From Butyrivibrio sp. (GTDB lineage: Bacteria; Bacillota; Clostridia; Lachnospirales; Lachnospiraceae), in NCBI GenBank assembly GCA_015056625.1, contig SVFY01000010.1:771-64770 (forward strand): DNA of 64,000 nucleotides, given 5' to 3'. A model generated the notes under the pieces. The model was not told the origin of the DNA. It searched no databases and was given only the letters and a program-made list of their open reading frames with translations. The position numbers and the translations under genes are program-made. Below, piece after piece: positions 52,315-60,261 of the stretch (positions within the stretch are counted from its first letter, which is position 1; every line of letters begins with the position of its first letter).

Positions 52315-54215
52315 CAGGATTCCCTGACCTTTCCTTTGTGCTTTAGTTTCTTGTCTTCGTACATTTTCTTGTCAGCTTCAGTAATGAGCTTTTCAAGGTT
52401 GAGCTTGTAGTCAATAGGTGCATAGGCGCTTCCGATGCTGGCGGTTATCTCGTACTCTTTTTCCTGGACGTCAGTTCTCGTAAGAAGGACATTGTCCATG
52501 CGGCTGCGAAACGTGTCAGGAGATAAATCTACAGGCTGATCGGTTATAAGAGCGCAGGCAAATTCATCTCCGCCGTATCTGGCGCAGATGCCGTTTCTGT
52601 TTACAATATGCTGGAGCGCTCCAGCGACACAGCACAGTGCAAAGTCGCCTTGGGCGTGGCCGTAGAAGTCGTTGATGTGTTTGAGTCCGTCCATGTCTAT
52701 GGAAAAGACAGTGAGATATCTGTCTCTGTTAAAAGGCATATCAATAAGACGGTTAAGTTCATTGACAAAGCCTCTTCTGTTAAGGATTCCTGTAAGGTAA
52801 TCAAGTATGGACAGCTTCTCCATTTCCCTGTGCATTCTTGCAAGAGTCCTGTTTGCCACTACGTTGTTAATGGCAGATGAAAGAGTCATTCCCAGCTCTT
52901 CAAATCGTCTGATATCCCTGTTGGTGGTGTGCTCTGATCCCTCTACAATGTAACCAAATATGTGGTTACCTGAGTGAAGGAGCTTGACGATCATCAGGCT
53001 GATCCTATTGTTTTCTATGATCTTGTCAAAGTCAGGAAGAAATTCTTTGGCGTCAAAGGATTTACCTATTTCTGAACCTACTTCATCTCTGAAACTGAAA
53101 AATGTTGTGTATTCCTCTTTTCCGATTTCCGGAATCTCCGGGCGAAGAAGCTCAGAGTATACGCAGACGAATTGGAAATCTCGCTCCCAGAGCCATAGAC
53201 TCTTTTTAATAACTTCAGAGAGTTCTTTCATGGACTCAAGGTGAGCAGTCTGGGAAAAGAGTGCATTGATGTTGGTAACTGCCCAGTTGACGTCCTCGTA
53301 ACTGTCAAAAAGGTTTGTCACATCCTCGGCAGAAAGCGTGTCAGTGGAGATGCGACATCCACAGGAATCACGGAGCTTTAAGACAAAGCCTATCTCAGTA
53401 CGGATATCGCAGTCTGATCTGCCTTCGTTGTTTTTAATGAGCTGGATGAGCTGTTTTGCCTCATCATGGTAATCTGGCTCAACAGTGGTAATGGAAGGCT
53501 CTTTGAAAAGACATTTTTTTATCCCGTCAAAACCGGTCACAATTATATCTTCAGGGACTTTGTAGCCGTGCTTTATAAGCTCATCACACACTGCAATAGC
53601 CATGTTGTCATTGGCGCAGATGATGGCCTCAGGGATATCTCCTGATTCAAGGAAACGCCTTGTAACGTCCCTTGCGGGCCTGTCCCAGAATTCACCATAA
53701 CCAAGTCTGTTTTCATCAAAAGGGATCCCCTTTTCCTCAAGGACCTGCTTGTAGGCCTTTATACGGGATTCTGAAAAGAAATCGCCTCTAAAACCTGCGA
53801 TCATGTTGACCTTGCGGCATCCATGTACGTCTATCACATGCCTTACTATGTCTGAGAATCCCTTGTTGTATCTCATGGAAATATTTATGCATCCTTTGGT
53901 CTCTTTTTCCATGGCGATGATGGGAATATTCTTTTTCTTGCCAAGGGCTTTGATAGCCTCGATCAAGTACTCACTCTTGATAAATTCCAGCTGCATGATG
54001 ATAGCTGTAAGGTCAAGGTGAGATACTATTTCGATGAGTTTCATCTCGCAGTTGTTTTTATCCTGATTCCACAGGGTCATTTCGGAAAAACCGAAAGCAA
54101 GCATAATATAGCCGCTTTCGCGGCATTCTCTCTCCATTTCGCGGATGAAATTACTATTCTTTTCTTCGTCTATCATTCCGCCCATAAAGGCGATAAGTTT
54201 CTTTTGGTTTTTCAT
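52314..54215 (-). CDS. cytoplasmic LacI-like sensor fused to a diguanylate cyclase
   Basis: A 633-residue protein. Residues 1 to about 280 are a LacI/PBP-1-type ligand-binding domain (GCRKVNMIAGFRGDFFSESR, AIICANDNMAIAV, IVTGFDGIKK), but there is no helix-turn-helix and no signal peptide or TM helix, so it senses a ligand in the cytoplasm. A Cys-rich RDSCGC at about 287-292, then a helical or GAF-like middle region (290-455), and a C-terminal GGDEF domain (LSILDYLTGILNRRGF, CARYGGDEFACAL) complete it. The RxxD site is absent. I infer direct control of c-di-GMP by a sugar or nucleoside. Similar LacI-GGDEF fusions are known in Clostridia. ATG lies after gaagtgagg-type purines on the minus strand. 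Confidence 0.85.
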   Translation of the reverse strand: MKNQKKLIAFMGGMIDEEKNSNFIREMERECRESGYIMLAFGFSEMTLWNQDKNNCEMKLIEIVSHLDLTAIIMQLEFIKSEYLIEAIKALGKKKNIPIIAMEKETKGCINISMRYNKGFSDIVRHVIDVHGCRKVNMIAGFRGDFFSESRIKAYKQVLEEKGIPFDENRLGYGEFWDRPARDVTRRFLESGDIPEAIICANDNMAIAVCDELIKHGYKVPEDIIVTGFDGIKKCLFKEPSITTVEPDYHDEAKQLIQLIKNNEGRSDCDIRTEIGFVLKLRDSCGCRISTDTLSAEDVTNLFDSYEDVNWAVTNINALFSQTAHLESMKELSEVIKKSLWLWERDFQFVCVYSELLRPEIPEIGKEEYTTFFSFRDEVGSEIGKSFDAKEFLPDFDKIIENNRISLMIVKLLHSGNHIFGYIVEGSEHTTNRDIRRFEELGMTLSSAINNVVANRTLARMHREMEKLSILDYLTGILNRRGFVNELNRLIDMPFNRDRYLTVFSIDMDGLKHINDFYGHAQGDFALCCVAGALQHIVNRNGICARYGGDEFACALITDQPVDLSPDTFRSRMDNVLLTRTDVQEKEYEITASIGSAYAPIDYKLNLEKLITEADKKMYEDKKLKHKGKVRES

Positions 54216-54318
54216 ACTTCACCTCACCCTACTATTATAAAATTGGGGACAGGTTGTATCAAATAAAAAATACGTAAAACTGTATAAATATAAAGATGTT
54301 TCTGGATTAAAATAGTTA

Positions 54319-54345
54319 TTAGCACTCTATTGACGAGAGTGCTAA
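54319..54345. promoter_or_regulatory. CIRCE element (HrcA operator)
   Basis: TTAGCACTC (54319-54327), nine-base spacer, GAGTGCTAA (54337-54345): an exact CIRCE. It covers the -35 region of the clpB promoter, so heat-shock repressor HrcA controls clpB. Confidence 0.97.
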
Positions 54346-54358
54346 TTTGTGTTATACA
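54330..54358 (+). promoter_or_regulatory. promoter of clpB
   Basis: TTGACG (54330-54335), 17 nt, TATACA (54353-54358); -35 lies within the CIRCE element. Confidence 0.75.
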
Positions 54359-54428
54359 TAAACTAGAACAGAAAAATACCCTTGTCGCAGATTGCGAAAA
54401 CTATCATTTCTGCGGGAGAGGAGGAGTT

Positions 54429-57023
54429 ATGAATATACAGAAGTTTACACAAAAATCTATCGAAGCCGTTCAGAGCTGCGAGAAGATCGCAGTGGAATAT
54501 GGCAATCAGGAGATCGAACAGGAACACCTTTTGTACGCTCTCATGACAATAGATGACAGTCTTATTGCCAAGCTTGTGGAGCGAATGGGCGTGGATATCA
54601 GGTCTTTTGTTGGCAGGATCGAAGAGGGCATCAGTAAGCGCACCAAGGTTTCAGGAGGCCAGCCCTATATCGGAGCAGACCTTAATAAAGCACTGTTGTC
54701 TGCAGAGGATGAGGCCAAGGCCCTTGGGGATTCCTACGTCTCAGTTGAGCATCTGTTTATGGCAGTTATCAAAAAGCCTAACAAAGAGGTTAAGAACATC
54801 CTTCAGGAGTTTGGCATCGACAGGAACAGGTTCCTTCAGGTTCTGTCAGAGGTTCGCGGCAACAGGAATGTGACCACGGATAATCCTGAGGCCACCTACG
54901 ATACCCTGAACAAATACGGAACTGAGCTGGTGGAGAAGGCCAAGAGGCAGAAGCTTGACCCTGTCATCGGAAGAGATACTGAGATCAGAAATGTCATAAG
55001 GATTCTTTCAAGAAAGACCAAGAACAACCCTGTTCTTATTGGTGAACCTGGTGTTGGTAAGACGGCAGTTGTTGAGGCCCTTGCCCAGAGAATAGCCAGT
55101 GGCGACGTGCCATCAGCCCTCAAGGACAAAAAGATCTTTTCCCTTGATATGGGTGCTCTTGTGGCTGGAGCCAAGTACAGGGGCGAGTTTGAGGAAAGGC
55201 TCAAGGCTGTTCTGGAGGATGTAAAAGAGTCCGACGGAGAGATCATTCTTTTCATAGATGAGCTTCACCTTATTGTTGGTGCAGGCAAGACTGACGGCGC
55301 CATGGATGCAGGCAATATGCTTAAACCTATGCTTGCCAGGGGCGAGCTTCACTGTATCGGCGCAACAACGCTCAACGAATACAGACAGTACATTGAAAAG
55401 GACGCAGCCCTTGAGAGACGTTTCCAGCCAGTCATGGTTGAGGAGCCCACAGTTGAGGACACCATCAGTATCCTCCGTGGCCTCAAGGAGAGGTATGAGG
55501 TATTCCATGGCGTTAAGATCATGGACTCAGCCCTTGTGAGTGCTGCAGTTCTTTCAAACAGATATATTTCAGACAGGTTCCTTCCTGACAAGGCTATTGA
55601 CCTTGTGGATGAGGCCTGCGCCCTTATCAAGACTGAGATGGATTCAATGCCTGCTGAGCTTGATGAGATGAACCGCAAGATCATGCAGATGCAGATCGAG
55701 GAGACTGCCCTTAAGAAGGAAGATGATTCCCTCAGCAAGGAGCGCCTTGGCAATCTGCAAAAAGAGCTGGCTGAACTCCAGGAGCAGTTCGACTCCATGA
55801 AGGCCCAGTGGACCAATGAGAAGCAGGCTGTAGATAAGCTGGCAGCCATGCGTGAGCAGATAGATACCATCAACTCTGAGATCGCCATTGCCCAGAGAAA
55901 CGGTGATTATGAGAAGGCCGGAGAGCTTCAGTATGGCAAGCTCCCTGCCCTCAAGAAGCAGCTGGAAGAGGCTGAAGAGCAGGTAAGAGCCGGTGAAAAA
56001 GACACAACCCTTGTCCATGAGAGAGTCTCAGACGAAGAGATCGCTGGCATCATCAGCAGATGGACTGGCATTCCTGTAAGTAAGCTGACTGAGAGCGAGA
56101 GAAATAAGACTCTGCATCTTGCTGACGAACTCCACCAGAGAGTGGTTGGCCAGGATGATGCAGTTACCAAGGTTTCAGAAGCTATCATGAGATCCAAGGC
56201 TGGCATCAAGGATCCCAGCAAGCCCATCGGCTCTTTCCTGTTCCTTGGCCCAACTGGTGTAGGTAAGACAGAACTTGCCAAAAGCCTTGCTCAGGCCCTG
56301 TTTGATGATGAGAACAACATGGTCAGGATTGACATGAGTGAGTACATGGAAAAGTTCAGCGTCTCAAGGCTCATAGGAGCACCTCCCGGATATGTTGGAT
56401 ATGAGGAAGGTGGTCAGCTTACAGAGGCTGTAAGACGTAAACCTTATGCGGTAGTTCTTTTCGATGAGATTGAGAAGGCTCACCCTGATGTATTTAATGT
56501 GCTGTTGCAGATCCTGGACGATGGCCGTGTAACCGACTCCCAGGGAAGAACTGTGGACTTTAAGAACACCATCCTTATCATGACTTCCAACATCGGAGCC
56601 CAGTACCTGCTTGACGGTATCAGGGATGACGGAACCATAAGTGAGGATGCAGAAAACAGCACCATGAACGACCTCAGAGCCCACTTCAGACCTGAGTTCC
56701 TAAACCGTCTTGATGAGATCATAATGTTCAGGCCTCTCACCAAGGACAACATCGGAAACATTATTAACCTTATAGTAGCTGATCTTAATAAGAGACTTTC
56801 CGACAGAGAGATAAACGTTGAACTATCAGACGCTGCAAGACAGTACGTAGTCGACAACGCCTACGACCCGATCTACGGCGCAAGGCCACTTAAGAGATTC
56901 GTACAAAAGTACGTTGAGACCCTGTCAGCAAGACTCATCCTTGAGGACAAGGTAAAGCCTCACGACACCATACTGTTTGATGTTGAAGGCGGAGAGCTTG
57001 TGGCAAAAGCCAAGAAAATGTAA
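54429..57023 (+). CDS. clpB: ATP-dependent disaggregase ClpB
   Basis: An 864-residue Hsp100 chaperone that rescues aggregated proteins with DnaK. Clp-N domain 1-150, first AAA+ with GEPGVGKTA and LFIDELHLI, a coiled-coil middle domain (about 400-520), second AAA+ with GPTGVGKTE and [15 protein letters not shown], and the C-terminal region [16 protein letters not shown] 54429 has a strong gaggagg site; upstream in-frame starts overlap the promoter. Controlled by CIRCE. Its stop is inside the left end of a long palindrome. Confidence 0.96.
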   Translation: MNIQKFTQKSIEAVQSCEKIAVEYGNQEIEQEHLLYALMTIDDSLIAKLVERMGVDIRSFVGRIEEGISKRTKVSGGQPYIGADLNKALLSAEDEAKALGDSYVSVEHLFMAVIKKPNKEVKNILQEFGIDRNRFLQVLSEVRGNRNVTTDNPEATYDTLNKYGTELVEKAKRQKLDPVIGRDTEIRNVIRILSRKTKNNPVLIGEPGVGKTAVVEALAQRIASGDVPSALKDKKIFSLDMGALVAGAKYRGEFEERLKAVLEDVKESDGEIILFIDELHLIVGAGKTDGAMDAGNMLKPMLARGELHCIGATTLNEYRQYIEKDAALERRFQPVMVEEPTVEDTISILRGLKERYEVFHGVKIMDSALVSAAVLSNRYISDRFLPDKAIDLVDEACALIKTEMDSMPAELDEMNRKIMQMQIEETALKKEDDSLSKERLGNLQKELAELQEQFDSMKAQWTNEKQAVDKLAAMREQIDTINSEIAIAQRNGDYEKAGELQYGKLPALKKQLEEAEEQVRAGEKDTTLVHERVSDEEIAGIISRWTGIPVSKLTESERNKTLHLADELHQRVVGQDDAVTKVSEAIMRSKAGIKDPSKPIGSFLFLGPTGVGKTELAKSLAQALFDDENNMVRIDMSEYMEKFSVSRLIGAPPGYVGYEEGGQLTEAVRRKPYAVVLFDEIEKAHPDVFNVLLQILDDGRVTDSQGRTVDFKNTILIMTSNIGAQYLLDGIRDDGTISEDAENSTMNDLRAHFRPEFLNRLDEIIMFRPLTKDNIGNIINLIVADLNKRLSDREINVELSDAARQYVVDNAYDPIYGARPLKRFVQKYVETLSARLILEDKVKPHDTILFDVEGGELVAKAKKM

Positions 57024-57190
57024 ATAAACAAGCCACGGGGACGGTTCTTTCCTGACACGGGGACGGTTTGCTGACACGGGGACGGTTCTACTGTCAGGTT
57101 TTATCAAAATAAAACCTGACAGTAGAACCGTCCCCGTGTCAGCAAACCGTCCCCGTGTCAGGAGAACCGTCCCCGTGGCTTATTTTATTT
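57022..57190. repeat. GGGGACGG palindrome, three-shell copy
   Basis: About 83-bp arms pair around CAA (57105-57107), with each arm containing three consecutive ACGGGGACGGTT-type units (near 57035-57095, mirrored near 57117-57177). Inner unit TGACA..TGTCA; outer unit GCCACGGGG/CCCCGTGGC ends in TAAATAAA/TTTATTTA. It spans the stop codons of clpB on one side and the HipA-like kinase gene on the other. Confidence 0.93.
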
Positions 57191-57991
57191 AAACAGGTAT
57201 TCGTACTTTCTTTTTGTCTGGAGAATTATCTCTTTGACTCTTTCTTTTTCTTCTGTAGTGTAATCAGTTAGCTTTGTAAGTACCTGATCTATATCTTTTT
57301 CTGAATAGCTGAAAGAAATATTGCTTCCATACAGTTTTTCCGATATTTCAAGCTGTTCATCAAAAGAGTCCCCAAAGGTTTTGGGTTTAGCTTTTTCCAT
57401 TAACCCAAATACATCTCTTCCAAGTGGATAATCCATGCTTGTGTCGGAAAGCAGTGAACCACCATTGTCAAATATAGGGCATAGGTGGAAATCTCCCTTG
57501 TCATTCATAAGAACTGCTATGTTATGGGTGTGCCTGTCTTCATTGAGAAAAAGAGCATCCAGCGTAAGGAGTTTGTTTATATAAGAGCCAAAGTTCTTAA
57601 TGCCGGTCATTCGCTCAGTCTGGTCGACTAAGAGCCTAAGTCTTTCGGCATGATCAAAAGTGCTATAGATGAGCTTGTTTAAGGAATGGCCATAATTTTG
57701 TAAGAATAGCCTTTCTAATGTAATGAGCTTCCAGCCATCGGTGAAATCGTGGCTTTTGCAACCTCTATAAAGAATCTCATTGTATTCGATAGTTTCTGGT
57801 TCGTAATCTGTGAATTCATTTTCCTCAAGAGAAGATCTGTGCAAAAGAGAAGCTGTCACACATTCTGCAAGGCCTTCATAACCCAAGTTGTCAGCTTTAT
57901 ACCAGATTCCATCTCTTTCAAACTTAAGCTGATTTCCTTTTGAGGATTTTCTATCTGTAGTTTTAATATCATCTTCAAAGAGTTTGATCAT
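57185..57991 (-). CDS. HipA-like / CtkA-like protein kinase
   Basis: A 268-residue kinase of the HipA-C/CtkA class. The catalytic stretch FLNEDRHTHN gives D152, H154 and N157, and IFDNGGS gives the metal-binding Asp (D175); K32 in GIWYKADNLG is a good ATP-lysine candidate. It is shorter than full HipA (about 440) and lacks the N-terminal subdomain, as in CtkA. Its gene starts 3 bp after the HTH gene on the same strand. In HipBA systems the kinase is a toxin and the HTH protein the antitoxin; that is inferred here. Its stop codon TTA(57185-57187, minus TAA) is inside the palindrome. Lower GC and codon use differ from neighbours, suggesting transfer. Confidence 0.78.
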   Translation of the reverse strand: MIKLFEDDIKTTDRKSSKGNQLKFERDGIWYKADNLGYEGLAECVTASLLHRSSLEENEFTDYEPETIEYNEILYRGCKSHDFTDGWKLITLERLFLQNYGHSLNKLIYSTFDHAERLRLLVDQTERMTGIKNFGSYINKLLTLDALFLNEDRHTHNIAVLMNDKGDFHLCPIFDNGGSLLSDTSMDYPLGRDVFGLMEKAKPKTFGDSFDEQLEISEKLYGSNISFSYSEKDIDQVLTKLTDYTTEEKERVKEIILQTKRKYEYLFK

Positions 57992-57994
57992 AGG

Positions 57995-58537
57995 TCATCT
58001 CTCAATCTTTATCCAAAAATCATCATCTGCCATGCGCCCCTGTGTCTTTTCAATTATCATAATGGGGTCATAAAAAGGTATGTCCAGCTTCTTGAGTTCC
58101 AATTTAAGTTTGTCTCTGGTTTCAGGGAAGCATCTGGACTTTATGAATTCTTCATATTCCTCAAATGTAGGTTCAGTATTTACACCCATAGCCCTGTAGA
58201 GCGGATTGGTGATAAAGTTATGGACTTCTACCTTTCTTTCCATTTCATCTACGTCAATAATTGAGCAGACAAAGTCATGGTACATATACCACAGCCTTAA
58301 TTTATATTTTTTATCAGGAACCTCAAGAGATTGTGGCAGAACATGATTCTTGATGATAAGGTCTGCAATAAGAGTGATAGGGCCGGTTATTTCATCTTTT
58401 GAGTATTCCCAACGCTCGACAGTGCGTTTGGATACTCCTAAAAACTCAGCGAATTCTTTTTGGGTCATATTAGTGATCTCTCTTATTAACTTGATTTCAT
58501 CTGAAGTTATATGTGTAGGAGTTATATATTTTTTCAT
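57995..58537 (-). CDS. HTH-domain protein, partner of the HipA-like kinase
   Basis: A 180-residue protein with a helix-turn-helix (residues about 13-60; MTQKEFAEFLGVSKRTVERWE) of the XRE type, followed by a 120-residue C-terminal domain of unknown fold (LWYMYHDFVCSIIDVDEMERKVEVHNFI). It precedes the kinase with 3 bp between. I infer antitoxin or autorepressor. ATG 58537 after gaggac; a TTG six bases upstream is possible but weaker. A perfect long inverted repeat (58562-58615) lies right upstream. Confidence 0.7.
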   Translation of the reverse strand: MKKYITPTHITSDEIKLIREITNMTQKEFAEFLGVSKRTVERWEYSKDEITGPITLIADLIIKNHVLPQSLEVPDKKYKLRLWYMYHDFVCSIIDVDEMERKVEVHNFITNPLYRAMGVNTEPTFEEYEEFIKSRCFPETRDKLKLELKKLDIPFYDPIMIIEKTQGRMADDDFWIKIER

Positions 58538-58561
58538 GAGCAATGTCCTCTTATAAAAATT

Positions 58562-58615
58562 AAATCACATTTTTGTCGGTAAATCAACCTGATTTGACCG
58601 ACAAAAATGTGATTT
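58562..58615. repeat. long perfect inverted repeat upstream of the HTH gene
   Basis: AAATCACATTTTTGTCGGT (58562-58580) plus AAATCA, loop ACC, then TGATTT plus ACCGACAAAAATGTGATTT (to 58615); 25 pairs with one extra base. It sits 25 bp before the HTH start codon, as an autoregulatory operator would, but is far longer than usual. Confidence 0.85.
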
Positions 58616-58640
58616 GTTTAATGGTGGCGGTTCTACTGCT

Positions 58641-58708
58641 GACACGGGGACGGTTCTACTGTCAGGTTTTATCAAAATAAAACCTGACAGTAGAACCGTC
58701 CCCGTGTC
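58641..58708. repeat. GGGGACGG palindrome, one-shell copy (TGACA/TGTCA type)
   Basis: Perfect 68-bp palindrome with centre CAAA: GACACGGGGACGG.. mirrored by ..CCGTCCCCGTGTC, with GTTCTACTGTCAGGTTTTAT between. An extra half-unit GGCGGTTCTACTGCT precedes it at 58626-58640. It ends six bases before the GH28 stop codon. Confidence 0.93.
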
Positions 58709-58713
58709 ATGTT

Positions 58714-60261
58714 TTATGTTCGTGGAACGCTGCGCATTCCCTCGAAGGTTATGCCTTCGCCGCAGTATTCCATGTGGATACTGTCGCAGCCTTCGGCAGG
58801 GTTTTCCATTTCGATGTTTTTGAAGGTGATGTTTTTGGCTTCGTGGCCGGGTTCGTCAAAGCCGCAAAGAAGGATTGAAGGGCAGTCGTGCCAGTCGTTC
58901 TTGCCGGCGTTGTTATCAAGGAACCTTCCAAGAAGATGCATGTCCTCAAAGTGGCAGTCCTCGAAAACAGGAGGAATGGGGTGGCCTTCACCGTCATCGT
59001 TAAAGGTGACTGAGTGGATCATTACGTGGGATGCAGTGATGTTTCGAACTACCACGTCTCTTACGTAGCCGCCGCGCTTTTTGGTGCCCTTTATTTCTAT
59101 TCCTGACCAGGTAGGACCCATGTCGCAGTCCCAGAGCCTTACGCCCTCGATGCCACCAGACATCTCAGAACCGATGCAAAGGCCGTGGCCAAAGTGGCAG
59201 ATGCAGTCAAAGACACGAATATTTTTTGAAGGGCGATTAATGATATTGCCCTCAGGGTTTTTTCCTGATTTGATGGCAACGGAGTCATCTTCTGTGTAGA
59301 AGTCGCAGGCGAAGATGGAAGAGTTGGTGGAAGAATCAGGATCCCAGCCATCGCCGTTCCAGACGCCCTCTGACCTTATGGTGCAGTGGTCAGTAACTAT
59401 GTTGTCGGAGTATACAAAGTGAAGATTCCAGGAAGCACCAAATCCAAGGGTTAATCCTGTGATCCAAATGTTCTGGCAGTTGCTCATATTTACAAGCCTT
59501 CCCCTTGCTCTGTGGGCAATGGTTTCAGGCTTTTCGTATTCTTTTATCTTATCTCCAAGGGATGCAATAAAGTCCTTAAGGCGCACGGCTTCAAGCTTGG
59601 CTATAGCCTTTGCAAGCTCCCAGCCTCCGCCCATGATGGAGCCCTTTCCTCTTATCACAACGTTTCTGCAGTTGTAATCTGAGTCGTGATCAAGCTCGCC
59701 CATGTTTATAAGGCTTCTGTAGCATTCTCTTTCGTATCCCTCAAAGCGGCTTTTTATCATGGGGAGATAGTCCGAAGGGTCGCTTGTTCCCTGGAGAAGT
59801 CCTCCCTCATCCACATACAGCTCGGTGTCTGAGTGCATATCAAGAGCACCGGTCAAAAAAGTTCCGGATGGAATATATACAAAGGAATCCTTGTCGCAGT
59901 CATCAAGAGCCTTCTGGATCGCAGCAGTGTTCATGACTTTTCCGTCACCTACAGCGTTGTAGGGCGCTTTGGTGATGTCCAGAGCCTTCTTTGTGGCTCT
60001 GGTTTCTACTGTGATACTGCCAAGGCAGATGGCTTTCCCATTGGAATCAGCTTTTGAAGATAGCATTTCAATTCTGACTTCGTGGGCTGTTTTGGGAGGA
60101 AGCTCATGAAAAGAAAAATGTGTCTTATTCGAAGTGCCGGCTTCTTGGCCGTCCAGATACACCACATAAGTGTTATCTTTTGTGGCTTCTTCTGGCAGAT
60201 CCCAGAAAACCACCGCCTCAGTATCTGTTGCTCTGTAATCGATGAAAAAATCAGGCTTCAA
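58714..60261 (-). CDS. GH28 polygalacturonase-family glycosidase (cytoplasmic)
   Basis: A 515-residue right-handed beta-helix enzyme. After an N-terminal fibronectin-III-like domain (about 1-90), the GH28 blocks are present: DPDSSTN, EDDSVAIKSG (catalytic Asp pair), FGHGLCIGSE (His) and EIKGTKKRGGYV. It hydrolyses polygalacturonan or rhamnogalacturonan linkages. No signal peptide, so it works on imported oligosaccharides. The start is TTG 60261, overlapping the end of the GDSL gene by 11 bases, with ribosome site aaagga. Third gene of a pectin operon. Confidence 0.9.
   Translation of the reverse strand: MKPDFFIDYRATDTEAVVFWDLPEEATKDNTYVVYLDGQEAGTSNKTHFSFHELPPKTAHEVRIEMLSSKADSNGKAICLGSITVETRATKKALDITKAPYNAVGDGKVMNTAAIQKALDDCDKDSFVYIPSGTFLTGALDMHSDTELYVDEGGLLQGTSDPSDYLPMIKSRFEGYERECYRSLINMGELDHDSDYNCRNVVIRGKGSIMGGGWELAKAIAKLEAVRLKDFIASLGDKIKEYEKPETIAHRARGRLVNMSNCQNIWITGLTLGFGASWNLHFVYSDNIVTDHCTIRSEGVWNGDGWDPDSSTNSSIFACDFYTEDDSVAIKSGKNPEGNIINRPSKNIRVFDCICHFGHGLCIGSEMSGGIEGVRLWDCDMGPTWSGIEIKGTKKRGGYVRDVVVRNITASHVMIHSVTFNDDGEGHPIPPVFEDCHFEDMHLLGRFLDNNAGKNDWHDCPSILLCGFDEPGHEAKNITFKNIEMENPAEGCDSIHMEYCGEGITFEGMRSVPRT

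Noticed and set aside
58614-58823. 69-residue plus-strand ORF across the palindrome
   Set aside because: It is a translation of the repeat itself (RTVPVS-type peptides) and overlaps GH28; no ribosome site.
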